The notes beneath the pieces were generated by a model that did no database searches, was not told where the DNA came from, and worked only from the letters and a program-made list of their open reading frames with translations. This document shows, in pieces, positions 32,502 through 43,175 of a stretch of DNA of 64,000 nt. The translations under genes were made by a program, and so were the position numbers. Numbering within the stretch: position 1 is the stretch's first letter; every line of letters starts with the position of its first letter. Origin of the DNA: Podocnemis expansa (lineage: Eukaryota; Chordata; Testudines; Podocnemididae); assembly GCA_007922195.1 (NCBI GenBank), contig ML682024.1:8087010-8151009 (forward strand). Reading direction: 5' to 3'.

Positions 32502-33512
32502 TTGCAGGTGCAGCAGATCCGCATAGGCTCTAGGAGACCATCTACATCGACCTCTTATATCAGAAAGTGGAAACGCTTCTCAGTTTGGGCTCAGTCACGT
32601 GGTATCGATCCAAAGTCATTGCCAATCCAGGAGATACTGGAGTACCTCCTGTTCCTCAAGACACAGGGCCTGTCCCTATCTTCCTTACGGGTTCATCTGG
32701 CGGCTATTTCAGCCTTTCATGCCCTGGTGGGAAAGTCTTCTGTTTTCTTACACCTTATGGTGGCTAGGTTTTTGAGAGGCATCGAAAAATCGTACCCACT
32801 GGTCCACCCACCTACTCCTTAGTGGGATCTTAACTTGGTTTTACATAGCTTAACAAAGCCCCCGTTTGAACTGCTAGTGTCACGTCCACTCCTGATGCTC
32901 TCCTGGAAGGTTTCCATCCTTGTGGCTATTACCTTGGCACGGAGGGTGTCAGAGCTTAAGACACTCTCCTCAGAGCCACGGTTCATGGTGTTCTACAAAG
33001 ATAAAGTTCAACTTAGGCTGCACCCAGCCTTTTTACCCAAGATAGTTTCCCAGTTTCATATGAACCAGGACATTTGCTTACCTGTTTTCTGTCCCAAGCC
33101 ACACACCTTCAATGAACAGCGAAGGTGGCACACCTTGGACGTCAGGAGGGCTCTGGCGTTTTATATCGAGAGGACAAAGCCATTCCGGAGGTCTTCACAG
33201 CTTTTCATCACAGTTGCGCACAGGATGAAGGGCCAGCCGGTCTCTTCTCAAAGAATTTCGGCATGGATAGCTGCGTGTATCAGAGCATGCTACATGGAGC
33301 CGAAAGCTCCATTGCCTGGTGTAATACACGCTCACTCGACAAGTGCTCTGGCTTCCACGACTGCCTTTGTTGCCCAGGTGCCCCTGCAGGAAATCTGCAG
33401 GGCAGCTACATGGTCCTCTGTACAGCCGTTCACTACACATTATGCCATCCTGCAGCAGATGGGAGACGATGCAGCCGTTGGGAGGGCAGTGCTGCAATCA
33501 GCTAGACCTTAA
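32502..33512 (+). pseudogene. Tyrosine recombinase of DIRS copy A (one stop)
   Basis: Two parts, 32502-32822 and 32835-33512, are in the same frame and separated only by a TAG at about 32820. The N-terminal SAM-like core-binding part has SYIRKWKRFSVWAQSRG and SLSSLRVHLAAISAFHAL. The catalytic part has ITLARRVSELKTL (first arginine), the box HAHSTSALAST, and AATWSSVQPFTTHYAI (tyrosine). In the second box the usual DIRS HSTR arginine reads serine. The enzyme inserts the circular DNA copy. The stop and the lost arginine indicate a dead enzyme. Confidence 0.85.
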
Positions 33513-33549
33513 CTCTGCCCACTATCCGATTGAGGTTTGGTAGTCACCT

Positions 33550-33650
33550 ATAGTGGAATGTATGTGAGCAGCTGCTCGAAGAAGAAAAGGATGATTACTT
33601 ACTGGTAATGGCCATTCTTTGAGATGCACTGCTCACTTCCATTCCACACC
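33550..33650 (+). repeat. Internal complementary region of copy A
   Basis: Its first half, AGTGGAATGTATGTGAGCAG onwards, is the reverse complement of the left end (27679-27713). Its second half, from AAGGATGATTACTTACTGG to TCCATTCCAC, is the reverse complement of the right end (33836-33897). Together it is the reverse complement of the two ends joined. In DIRS elements this region templates completion of the ends on the circular intermediate. Confidence 0.92.
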
Positions 33651-33654
33651 CACC

Positions 33655-33897
33655 CTCCATCCCCACTTTTGGAGTTAGTGGAAAGAAGGGACTGGGGGGG
33701 AGGGTGGCCAGCAGCAGCTGTTATGCTAGGCAGTTTAGGTGCCACTCTAGGGGGCTCTGCTGCTGGCACTACGGAGGGTAGGCTAGGGCAAAAACATTCC
33801 AGTGACTGTGCACTGCGTATGCACACACCTATAGTGGAATGGAAGTGAGCAGTGCATCTCGAAGAACAGCCATTACCGGTAAGTAATCATCCTTTTC
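33655..33897 (+). repeat. Right inverted terminal repeat of copy A
   Basis: It ends with CATTACCGGTAAGTAATC (33871-33888) and CATCCTTTTC. It is inverted relative to 27679-27875. The dyad around 33871-33888 recurs at the right ends and complementary regions of copies C, D and F. Confidence 0.88.
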
Positions 33898-34195
33898 TCA
33901 GTGGAACAATATCCACAAACAGGTCCTCTAACTGAAACGGGCGGCTCATACAAGGAAGTAACGACAGGCACTTGCATTCAGGACAGGGCTGTTCTGAAAC
34001 CGTTGCTGAGGGCAGAAAAAGGAACTGGGAAGGGTCAGGGTCGGGGCTGTATATATAGCTGCAGGAGTGGCCAGAGGTGGTGTTGGCTGCCGACCCTGCT
34101 CTGACAGACTAGGGCAAAAAGCTTCCGACCAATCGTGCACTGTGGCATATAGCCACTTAATACTGAATGTATCCAAGCAGAGCTTGAAGAAGAAC

Positions 34196-34492
34196 CATAA
34201 TTACTTTTAAGGGACCTCAGGAAGGACCCAGAAACAAATGGGGAGTGAGGGCCTCCACATGGGAAAAGCTGCCTCTGGACAGTGGTTAGCGCTTTTCTGT
34301 GTCAGGTCGGCTGGAGTGACTGACTCCCTAATTGCTCTGTTGAGTAAGGGGTGAAGAACTTTGGTTCAGATCCTCAACAACTGTTGAAGTGAAAGGAAGT
34401 TAGGTGCCTAAATACCTTGGGGAATCTTAGCCACAGCCACTTGTTTAAGGTCACATAGGAAGTCCATAGCACAGCAAGGACAGGAATGCAGG
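34196..34492. other. Unassigned stretch between copies B and C
   Basis: No DIRS sequence or other repeat was recognised; it is presumably old host sequence. Confidence 0.3.
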
Positions 34493-34879
34493 TTCTTCAA
34501 TGCTGCTCACATCCATTCTGAGTCAGGTGTATGTGCTGCAGTGTACGGTTGCCCAGAAGCTTTTTTTGCCCTAGCTTGTCCCTGTAGGGTCAATTGCCAA
34601 CACCCCCTTGGTCCCGAGCTCTGGCCATGGTATATAGGTGGCACTGATCCTGCTCCCCCTTCAGCTCCTTCTTTCAACTGAATGATGGTCTTGGAACTAC
34701 TTGCCCTTGCATATTTGCAAGCACCTGTTTTTCCCATAGTTTTTCTCAATCCAGACGGACTTACCCATCTCAGCTAACATCCTACTAGTTGTTTCATCAA
34801 ATTGGAGCAAATTGCATTGGAGATTCTCTCCAGTTTTCGCTGCACAGAGGGCATACGTGGAGCCAGCATGGGCTCAGCC

Positions 34880-37350
34880 ATGCCTGGCTTCAACACCTGT
34901 GCCACCTGCAGTAAGGCCTTCTCAATCAGTGATCCTAATGAGAAGTGCCTGGATAAGGGACACAGGACTGACGAGTGCCATATTTGTTGGTCTTTCAGAC
35001 CAAGGACAGAAAAAGAGTGAGAGAGCTGCCTCTAGACCAATGTTCCCCCTAATTTTTCATAGTCTGTGTGTGTAAAAAATTTCTTTGGTGCAAATTTTCA
35101 GAACCAGTATCCAAATTTACGCACACTCCAGTGAGTGTGTTCAAACTTGTAAGAGCAACGAATCATATGATGCAAATAATGTCTAAATTTTATTTTGATA
35201 TGGTGATGAAAATGATTTTATAAATTTTGAAACCTTATTTGAAACATGCTGTTTGAAACTGCCTTCTTAAAGTAGCACAAAAATACTAGCACTGTTGAAT
35301 TTTTTGTGCGTGCTTTATTTTCTTGTGTGCATGGGCTTCACAACTCGTGTGCGTGTGCACATGCGCACAGCTTAGAGGGAACATAGCTCTAGACCATGGC
35401 CATGGAAGCAGCCTTCCGTCCAGCTTCACCTTCCATCCAGCTTCAGCCTTGACCCATGCACTGGCTGCAGTGGGAACTCCTGCACAGATGGCACATTCTG
35501 CACTGGCATCTCCCTGGCACTGGTCACTGTCAAGGGAAGGCAAGAAGCCCTGTGGGAGAGGAGATGCTGCATTGAAGCTCTGGGTATCGGGAGAGAAAAT
35601 CCAGATCCCTTGCACAGGCACAGGGACCCTCCCTGCCTACGGGCCCGAGGAGCCAGGCCATCCCAGTTCCATCTCTACTGGAGGCCTTTGAAGCAGCAAG
35701 AGTGTGGCTACAACTGCTGACTCCCCCTCCACCACTAAGGATGATCATGTCGGGGGGTAAGCCTTCCTTGTCCTTGAAGACCTGGCCCAGAACTCAGCGT
35801 CAGCCCAGCCCTTCAGCACCACTGGACCTGGTGCTGGGCATGAGTCCATAGCGCGGGAACTCATCCCAGGATTGGGCATCAATGCCCTTTTCACCAGCGG
35901 ATTGGTCTGGGGGTACCAGGCACTGACACTCCCCAGATCTGGCACAGCTTGACTTGTACTCATAGTGCTCAGAGTCAGAAGCAGGGGAAGGTCAATCATC
36001 TGCCCATTTCTCTCCTGGCAGTTCTTCCAGAGACCAGTCGCTGGTGCTGTCACTGCAGTACCACCGCAATCGATCCCAATCATTGGAGAAATATGATGCC
36101 TGGCACCGGCACTGGCACTGAAAGTCATCATCTTCTCCAGCACTAGCTGTGGTGCACCTGGCGGGGAAGTGTTGGAGGAAGTGGTCCACATCAATGTCCT
36201 GGTACAGAGAGCTCTGTTCACAGGTCTCAGTCTCCCCGCCATCAAAGTGACGTTCACCAACCAGTAAGACCCTGGCACTAGAGCATTGGAGGGGCTGATC
36301 CCCACACTGGGACTGGCACCGGAGAGACACTTGCCTGCCTGCAGAGGGCAGGAAAGCACTCCCTGCACCACAGGCCTTTAAAGACTGGACTGCACAATGG
36401 GCTGATGGGGGATCTTGGCAAGCATCCCAAAGGCAGCTCACATCCTGTGATTCATCAAGGGCCCCCACATTACAGATGGACTGGGACATACAGTTAGTGG
36501 TGTTGTGCACACGGGGCTCATGTCCTGAGTCCCAGTGCCAGTGCCCTGAGTGTCGGGGATGCGGGGTCTGGCCGCCCATGGGAGCAGCTGTTTTCCCTGT
36601 CCCTGTCCCTGGTTGGGGCCCAGGACCAGGCTGTCTGTGGTGGCAGCTGTCTGCCCTGGCCCTGGCCCTGGGCTGGGGATCTGGGGCTGGGCTGATGGCG
36701 GCTGGAGCCCAATCTGGACTCTGTCTAGGCCTCTGGGACTGGATTGGGCCTGGGCCCCAAGTTGGGACCGGGGGGGGGGGGCAGGACCAGGCTGGGGCCC
36801 TAGGTCTTTTCCTGGGCTAGCATCACTTCTGCATACAAGGGTCTGACATTGACACAGACCCAGGAGGGGGCACCTCAGGCATGGGCAAGGAGGACTCCAG
36901 GGCACTCTCCTGATCATTACTGGATGAGGCGGTCTACCAACGATCCCTCTCCCTCCTGGAAGACCCCAGGGCCCACCAGAAGCTGTTAAAGGGCCTAGCC
37001 TACAACCTCAACCTTCCCACTGAGGTAGGAAGGGAAGACTTTGACCAACTATCGAGACTGCCCCACCAGTCAGGGAAGCCCTACCAATGCATGATGGGAT
37101 CTTGAAGACTGCCCATGCACACTGGCCCTTCACTATGGATCTGTGGGTCCCTGAAGCTGTTTGTGGATGTGGTGAATCAGAGGGAGCGGCAGGGCCAAGC
37201 TGCATCGATCCCCAAGAATAAAGATGCCAAATGCCTGGACCTGTTCTGGGGCAAGGTTTATTCAACGATGGCACTGCAACTCCACATGGTGAACCAACAG
37301 GCCCTGATAGGCAGATACAGTTTTAACTTGCAGGTCAATGCCAAGGTTCC
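34880..37350 (+). pseudogene. Gag of DIRS copy C (frameshifted, interrupted)
   Basis: The ATG at 34880 opens MPGFNTCATCSKAFSISDP, ECHICWSFRPRTEKE. The hAT element at 35038 then interrupts it. The C-terminal domain is recognisable at about 36915-37350 (DEAVYQRSLSLLEDPR-like, LLKGLAYNLNLPTEV, KVYSTMALQLHMVNQQALIG). The stretch 36530-36830 is G/C-rich simple sequence. No continuous frame remains. Confidence 0.7.
35038..35386. mobile_element. hAT-like MITE in gag of copy C
   Basis: The ends CAATGTTCCCCCTAA and TTAGAGGGAACATAG are inverted repeats (one changed base each). A perfect 8-bp duplication, CTCTAGAC, flanks it (35030-35037 and 35387-35394). It is 349 bp, AT-rich, with a TGTGCGTGTGCACATGCGCA palindromic stretch near its right end, and no coding capacity. 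Confidence 0.93.
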
Positions 37351-37979
37351 ATGACCTCATTCTCTCCAATCACGCCACAGACTTCAACACCGTGATGGAG
37401 GAGGCTTGGTGGCAGCACATGCAACACTCCTAGTGTCTTGGGACTTGACTGACATGGCTGGCACGAGGGGTGGCCTCAGCGGTGGCCATGAGATGAGTGG
37501 CATGGCTGCAAGATTCCACACTTTCCCTTCAAATGCAGCAGGCAATCCAGGACCTCTCTTTCAAGGGCCCCTTCTTCTTCACAGAGTCCATAGACTCTAA
37601 GTAGCATAGCATGAAGGACTCCCAGGCCACACTGTGTTCACTGGGTATGTACACCCCACAGATGGCCAGACAACTCTTTTGGCCACAATCACCACAGCAG
37701 CAGTAGTACAACAGGAGCAGCAGCAGGGCTCATGCCAATACTCTTTCCAGTCTCCTCTATGTCCCTATGGAAATAGAGATAGGGACAGGAGTAGAGGGAA
37801 CAGAGGAGTTCGAGGTCAAAGATCCAATCAGCCCTCCTGCCACAGGCCAACAACAACTCACTTGCAGCTCACAGGTTCTGACTGACAGCGTGTGGACTGC
37901 AAGCACTCCCAGAGACTTCCTCTTGCTCCAGCATTCTGGGACCACCTCTCCTCCTTTCGATGCCAGTGAGCCGAGATCA

Positions 37980-38990
37980 CCTCAGACCACTGGATTCTAG
38001 ATACAGTCTTGCATGGCTATGCCCAACACAGTTCAGGTCCAGACCCCCGAACAAAAAATTGCCCCCTCACCAGGTTGTTGGGGACCCCTCCCACGAAATC
38101 TTACGGAACAAGAAAGCCACAGACTGTTGGAGTTTGGAGCAATAGAACAAGTGCCCTGAAGAGAAAGGGAACAGGGTTTTTACTTCAGATATTTTCTGAT
38201 CCCAAAGGTGAACAGGGATTTGAGACCTTTCCTGGACTTAAGGTGCCTAAACAATTCCTGCAAAAAAATAAATTTTTGAATAGTTTCTCTGGCTCATATT
38301 ATCCGTTGTCTAGACCTGGGAGATTGGTTTGTAGCCCTTAATCTAAAAGATGCCTACTTTCACATCTCCATCAGATCCAAGAACAGAAAATTCCTAAGGT
38401 TTATGATAGGGCAGAAACACTTCCAATTCACAGTCCTACCCTTCAGGCTATCCCTGGTCGTGGCAGTAGCGGCCCACATAAGGAAGCAAGAGGCTCAAAT
38501 CTTCTGCTACCTGAACAACTGGCTCAACAGAGGCAGGTCCAAGGAGTAGGTCTGCCCTGGTGTCCTCGCCACTTGACAGCTGTGTGATAGGTTGGGTCTG
38601 CTCTTAAACCTGGAAAAGTCAAAACTGGGCCCCACACAAGAGACAGAATTCATTGGGGCCCACCTGGATTCAGAATGGGCCAGGGCTTCCCTCTTGCTCT
38701 CCAGGTTTCAGGCAGTGTCTATCATCATCTCAGACCTACACCGTTTCTCCTCAACTACAGCAAGGCAGTATCTCCAAATGTTGGGCAACATGACGTCTTG
38801 CATTTATGTGATAAGAATGGCCCACCTCTGCATGAGACTATTACAGTCCTGGATGGTGGGGGTGTAACACCTGCAGTAACATACCTTGAAGTGAGTAGTC
38901 ACTATCCTGGAAAAGGTCCTGAAAGCCCTCATGATCTGCAGAAGCCAGACTTTTCCCTAAAAAAGGTCTCTTTCAAGATCTGAGACCCAT
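37980..38990 (+). pseudogene. Reverse transcriptase of DIRS copy C (decayed)
   Basis: GFLLQIFSDPKGEQGFETF marks the N-terminal RT part (about 38170). Motif A reads ALNLKDAYFHISIR (about 38335), so its catalytic aspartate is asparagine. Motif C reads YLNNWLNRGRSK (about 38510), with both aspartates changed to asparagine. LLLNLEKSKLGPTQETEFIG and YSKAVSPNVGQH-type text follow. All three catalytic acids are lost. Confidence 0.8.
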
Positions 38991-39063
38991 CAGTGACACT
39001 GGTCATGGGTGCCTTGGACTCGGGGTGGGGGGCTGCACATCACCAATGGCCTCTCCTCTCAAG
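38991..39063 (+). pseudogene. First piece of RNase H of copy C
   Basis: LVMGALDSGWG corresponds to the first acidic box (DASDVGWG in copy A). The domain is cut by the hAT insertion at 39064 and resumes after 39976. Confidence 0.65.
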
Positions 39064-39968
39064 CAGGGCATCGCTGCACAGAAAAAAGGGTCGTGGCCTG
39101 TGTGGTCCTGCCCAGGACCTGATCCACCCCCCCCAGGGCCTGATCTGGGAGCCAGATTGGCCTTCTCCGGCCAACCCAGCCAGCATCTGGTGGTCCAAGC
39201 TGGATCCGGCTCCTGCTGCTGCAGGCGGCCCTGGTCTAATCCAGCCCCTGCTGCTGCTGGCCAGCAGCAGGTGACCCTGGCCTGATCTGGCTCCTGCTGC
39301 AGCAGCTGGCCCTGGCCCAATGTGGCCCCTTGGATGGTGCTGCCCGGGGCTTGGGGGGTGGGGGTTGAAGCCCCTCATAGCCCCTGGGCTCTGCTGCCTG
39401 GGCTTAGGGGGTAAAAGTCTCCTGCAGTCCCCCAGACTGCCCTACCTGGGGCTGAGGGGAGCTGCCCACAGACACACCACCTGCAGCCCTCCACCAGCCT
39501 GACCCATGAAGGGGATGATCCTTTGCCCCACCCACCACCTGGCCCCATTCCCCCCAACTGGCCTGATCCTGGGGCCTGGAGGAGCCCCCCCCTTGTCTCC
39601 CACAGCCATCCCCTGCCCAGCCCTGCCAGTCCCATTCCGCAGGGGTGAGCCCCCCTGGGCCATGCAACTCCCCCTACCTCTCCTCCCACCCCCGCCCACA
39701 GTACAGTACCTACCCATTGCTGGTCCAGGACTGGGGAGGGGAGTCACTCACTTGCAGGCAGTGTCTGCCTGCAGAGGGATTTAAAATTCCCTCTCTGCTG
39801 CTGCCCTGGCCTACCTGACTCAGCTGCCCATTCCAGGGTGGGGTGGCAGCTAAACTCAAGCCGTCAGACTCACTGAGTCTGCGCCTGCCAGCCTAAAATT
39901 AATCGGGGCTGGGTCTGAGGCTCAGGGGAGCTGATGCCCCCCTGGGCCCCATGGCAGCGACACTCTTG
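39064..39968. mobile_element. hAT-like non-autonomous element with GC-rich interior
   Basis: The left end CAGGGCATCGCTGC and right end GGCAGCGACACTCTTG are degenerate inverted repeats related to the MITE at 27963 (CAGGGGCATCGCTG). Flanks are CTCTCAAG (39056-39063) and CACTCAAG (39969-39976), seven of eight alike. RNase H text of copy C stops at the left edge and resumes at the right, which supports an insertion. The 905-bp inside is the same GC-rich vocabulary as the array at 21810-22990. Confidence 0.72.
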
Positions 39969-39976
39969 CACTCAAG

Positions 39977-40640
39977 GGAGGTGATCATTAGAGGAGGCTC
40001 CCCTTCACATAAATGTTAAGGAGCTAAGAACAATCCACCTGGCCTGCAAGGTCTTCCTAGACAAGATCAAGGGGAAAACAGTACAAGTCCTCATGAACAA
40101 TATGGCAGCAATGTTCTACCTATACTGCCAGGGGAAGCCCACTCTTCTGTTCTGTGTGAAGAGGCAATCTGCCTTTGGGAACTGGCTCTAGAGACCGACT
40201 TCCACCTGGTGCCAGCCCACTTACTGGGGGTAAGCAACAACCAGGCCGACAAGCTCAGCAGGCAGTTTCTTCCCCAACACGAGTGGTCCTTACACCCAGA
40301 GGTGATGAGACGCCTCTTTCAGGAATGGGGCACCCCTGACATAAATCTCTTTGTGAGCTATGAGAACCAAAAATGCAATCAGTACTGCTCCGGCAGGGGC
40401 AGGGAGAATGAATCACTGTCAGATGCTCTCCTGATGAGCAGGGAAGGCCCCCTTCTGTATACCTTCCCACCAATCCTGCTTATCCACAGGACCCTATTAA
40501 AGATCAAGACATACAAAGCAAAGATAATAATGATAGTTCCAGCCTGGCTGTGCCAGCCCTGGTTCAGCATGCTCCTCAACCTGTTGGTGGCCCCACACAA
40601 GACCATCCCAAGCCAGGTGGACCTACTAATCCAGGACTAG
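39977..40640 (+). pseudogene. Second piece of RNase H of copy C
   Basis: VKELRTIHLACKVFLDKIKG, then VQVLMNNMAAMFYLYCQG, then LGVSNNQADKLSRQFLPQHE and the trailing INLFVSYENQKCNQYCSG and IVPAWLCQPW. The third acidic box reads MNN instead of TDN. Confidence 0.75.
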
Positions 40641-40729
40641 AGACACCTCCGACACCCAGACCTGAACTCCTTATATCTTGTGGCTTGAAAGCTCCATGGC
40701 TGAGCAGAGCTGAGAGGGCCTGCTCAGGG

Positions 40730-41758
40730 GAAGTACAGCAGATACTAATTGGGAACAGAAAGTCATCCATACAGGCTACCTGCAGAGCCAAGTGGAAGTG
40801 ATTCTCTCTATGGGCTATACCCAGAGGGGTCAAACCCGAGTCTGTCCCTATACAATTGATATTGGATTATCTCCTGAACCTAAAGAGGGAAGGGTTGGCA
40901 ATGGCCGGCAATGGCCTCCCTTAAGGTCTACCTGGAAGCAATTTCAGCCTTCCACAACTCCTTCCAAGGGTTCACCCTTTTCAGATACCCCATGACTTCC
41001 AGATTCCTCAAGGGGGTGGAGAGACTCTACTTGGACGTATGAGACGAAGTCCCCCAGTGGGATTTGAACCTAGTCCTTGAAGGGCCCAGGAACCCACCCT
41101 ATGAATCCATGAACTCATGCTCCTAACTAGTCCTGTCCTGGAAGGTGGCATTCCTAGTAGCCATCACCTCAGCAAGGAGGGTATCCAAACTAAAGGTTCT
41201 GTCCTTGGAACCATGAAGACAAGGTCCAACTATGACCACACCCAGCTTTCTTACCTAAGGTGGTCTCCTCCTTCCACATAAACCAGTACATTTTCTTCCC
41301 CATGTTCTTCCCAGGTCTGCAGCTGACAGAGAATTAAAGGAGGTGGCACACCCTCCATGTCAGAAGGGAACTGACCATATACATTGAATGGACCAAACCA
41401 TTCCACAGATTGACCCAGCTCTTCTTTGTGATCACTGGCGCCTGAGGGCTAGGTGGTGACATCACAACACATCTTGTCCAGGATTAAGAGCTGCATCAGG
41501 GACTGTTACCGCCTGGCAAAGGTTCCTCTTCAAGGGGAAGTCAAAGCACACTCTACCAAAGCACAGGGCTCATCAATGGCCTTCCTAGTGCAAGTGCCCA
41601 TTCAAGAGATCTGCAGGACAGCCACCTGGTCCTCAGTCCATTACACCATTACCTCTCATTACACCATTGTCCAGCACACAAGGGATGATGGGCCTTTGGC
41701 AGGGCAATACTGCAGGCAGGGAAACCATAACTCCACCCACTATCCTGCTCAAGACTTG
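40730..41758 (+). pseudogene. Tyrosine recombinase of DIRS copy C (decayed)
   Basis: ILIGNRKSSIQATCRAKW starts the core-binding part. The catalytic part has AITSARRVSKL-type text (about 41160), RIKSCIRDCYRLAKVPLQG, the box KAHSTKAQGSSMAFL and RTATWSSVHYTITSHYTI. The HSTR arginine reads lysine. Stops are frequent. Confidence 0.75.
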
Positions 41759-41762
41759 TAAG

Positions 41763-41865
41763 TCACCTGACTCAATGGATGTGAGCAGCACTCGAAGAAG
41801 AACAAAAGGTTACTTACCTGTAAGCGTCCTTCTTTGAGATGGGCTGTTCACAAACATTCCGTATC
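41763..41865 (+). repeat. Internal complementary region of copy C
   Basis: TGGATGTGAGCAGCACTCGAA is an inverted image of the left end (34493 onwards), followed by GGTTACTTACCTGTAAGC and TCCTTCTTTGAGATGGGCTG, an inverted image of the right end. Confidence 0.8.
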
Positions 41866-41869
41866 CTCC

Positions 41870-42115
41870 TTCTTCCCCACTTTTCAGAGTTAGTGGAAAG
41901 AAGGGACAGAAGGGGCCAGGGTCAGCATCACCTATATACTGTGGCCAGAGCACAAGACCGAGGGGGGGAGTGTTGGTGACTGATCCTACGGGGACAGGCT
42001 AGGGCAAGAAAAGCTTCCCGACAGCTGTGCACCGTGGCACATATACCTGACTCAGAATGTATGAGAGCAACCTATCTTAAAGAAGGATGCTTACAGGTAA
42101 GTAACTGCCTTTTTC
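41870..42115 (+). repeat. Right inverted terminal repeat of copy C
   Basis: GGACAGGCTAGGGCAAGAAA (from about 41993) pairs with TTTTTTGCCCTAGCTTGTCC in the left end (34563). The outer edge carries CTTACAGGTAAGTAAC. Confidence 0.8.
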
Positions 42116-42431
42116 TTGTATCCTTGGTTAGTACATTAGCCTTTAAACCACCCTTCTTCTTCTGCAACCTCCAGTCAGCTCAACTAGCCCAAAAGAAAAG
42201 TTCCACCATAGTGGGCTCTGAGATGTGTATGTGTAAACAGGAGGGGAGATAGGAGCTACAGATCAGAGTGACTGTGCACTGAAGTTAAATGTTTAAGGGA
42301 GTGGCAGTGCTGCTCACTGTCTCAGTTCAGTTTTGGGTTAGCCAGTGCCTCTGTTTCCTCTCTTGGCTTCCCTAGTAACAAAGAAACAAGAACAAAGACT
42401 CTTAGCCCCAGGAGATTAAACCATTGGAATG
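42116..42431. other. Unassigned stretch between copies C and D
   Basis: About 315 bases with no DIRS sequence or other recognised repeat. Confidence 0.3.
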
Positions 42432-42689
42432 GAAGGTTATTTACCTATAAACATCCTTCTTTGAGATAGGCTGCTCACATACATTCAGATGTAGGTGTCT
42501 ACTTGCTGCAGTGCAAAGATGCCCAGAAAGCTTTTTGCCCTAGCCTGTCCCTGTAGGGTCAGTGGCTAACACCCCCTCAGACCTGCACACCTGTGCAGTA
42601 TAGAGGTAGCCCTAAGCATGCCCCCCCCTTCAGTCCCTTCTTTCCACTAACTTCGAAAAGCAGGGACAGACAGAGGGTATGGAATGTAT

Positions 42690-42782
42690 TTGAGCAGCCT
42701 ATCTTGAAGAAGGACATTTACAAGTAAGTAACTTTCTGTTTTTCTTTGAGCAATGTTCACATCCATTCCGATGTAAGTGACT
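42690..42782 (-). repeat. Internal complementary region of copy D
   Basis: It reads ATTTACAAGTAAGTAAC (42716-42732) joined to TTTCTTTGAGCAATGTTCAC (from 42740) on the plus strand, which is the joined right and left ends of the minus-strand element seen from the other side. Confidence 0.78.
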
Positions 42783-42784
42783 CA

Positions 42785-43175
42785 CAAGCTGTATCTAGGA
42801 TGGTGGGCAGGGTTAAGGTTTTCCTGTTCTGAGTATGGCTCTCCCCAATATGGCATCATCTCTTGCTTGTTGGACAATGGCATAGTGTAAGGTGAAGGTA
42901 CGCACTGAAGATCAAGTCACCACCTTGCAGATGTCCTACGTCGGGACCTGGGCGAGGAGGACTGTGGAAGATGCTTGTGCTCTAGTAGAATGTGCTCTGA
43001 TTCTCTGTGGGAGGGAAGCGTTTGCTCTTTAGTAGCTGTCCTTGATACAGTTTGCTATCCAGGACTAGATGCACTGGGTTGTCAGTGCTTGGCGTGTCAT
43101 GTGTTTGGCAACCTCCATGAACAGCTGAAATGTTTTGCGGAAGAGCCTGGTTTGCTCTGTGTATGTTGTGAATGC
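42785..43175 (-). pseudogene. Tyrosine recombinase fragment of copy D
   Basis: On the minus strand it encodes TYTEQTRLFRKTFQLFMEVA and ITSARR-less C-terminal text, then SWIANCIKDSY-like and YAIVQQARDDAILGRAI-like ends matching copy A at 33170-33500. The N-terminal half of the enzyme is absent. The first 100 bases form a large hairpin with the next feature. Confidence 0.7.

Larger units (their letters stand above)
27679..33897 (+). mobile_element. DIRS-like retrotransposon copy A, near full length
   Basis: A has the whole DIRS plan in order: left inverted terminal repeat (27679-27875), gag, reverse transcriptase, RNase H, tyrosine recombinase, internal complementary region (33550-33650) and right inverted terminal repeat (33655-33897). 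The two terminal repeats are inverted copies: TTTTTGCCCTAGCCTACC at 27753 pairs with GGTAGGCTAGGGCAAAAA at 33778. There is no target duplication. Several frameshifts and stops break the proteins, and a 312-bp hAT element sits in its leader. It is inserted in copy B. Confidence 0.92.
26840..34195 (-). mobile_element. DIRS-like copy B, gag-only, interrupted by copy A
   Basis: B lies on the minus strand. Its right terminal repeat is at 26840-26975 (GTTGGTTTACTTGTCAGTAT, then TGCAGTGCACGATTGGTCAG and TTTTTGCCCTAG). Its left terminal repeat is at about 33980-34195, ending TTGAAGAAGAA at the outer edge. Between them it keeps only gag sequence (about 27000-27677, continuing at 33898). Reverse transcriptase, RNase H, recombinase and the internal complementary region are missing. 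Copy A (27679-33897) is inserted in its gag leader. Confidence 0.8.
34493..42115 (+). mobile_element. DIRS-like retrotransposon copy C, full length but decayed
   Basis: The left end is TTCTTCAATGCTGCTCAC (34493) and the right end lies just after CTTACAGGTAAGTAAC (42090-42105). Gag, RT, RNase H and recombinase follow in order. The length is inflated by hAT insertions at 35038-35386 and 39064-39968. Stops and frameshifts are far more frequent than in copy A, so it is older or belongs to another subfamily. Confidence 0.88.
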
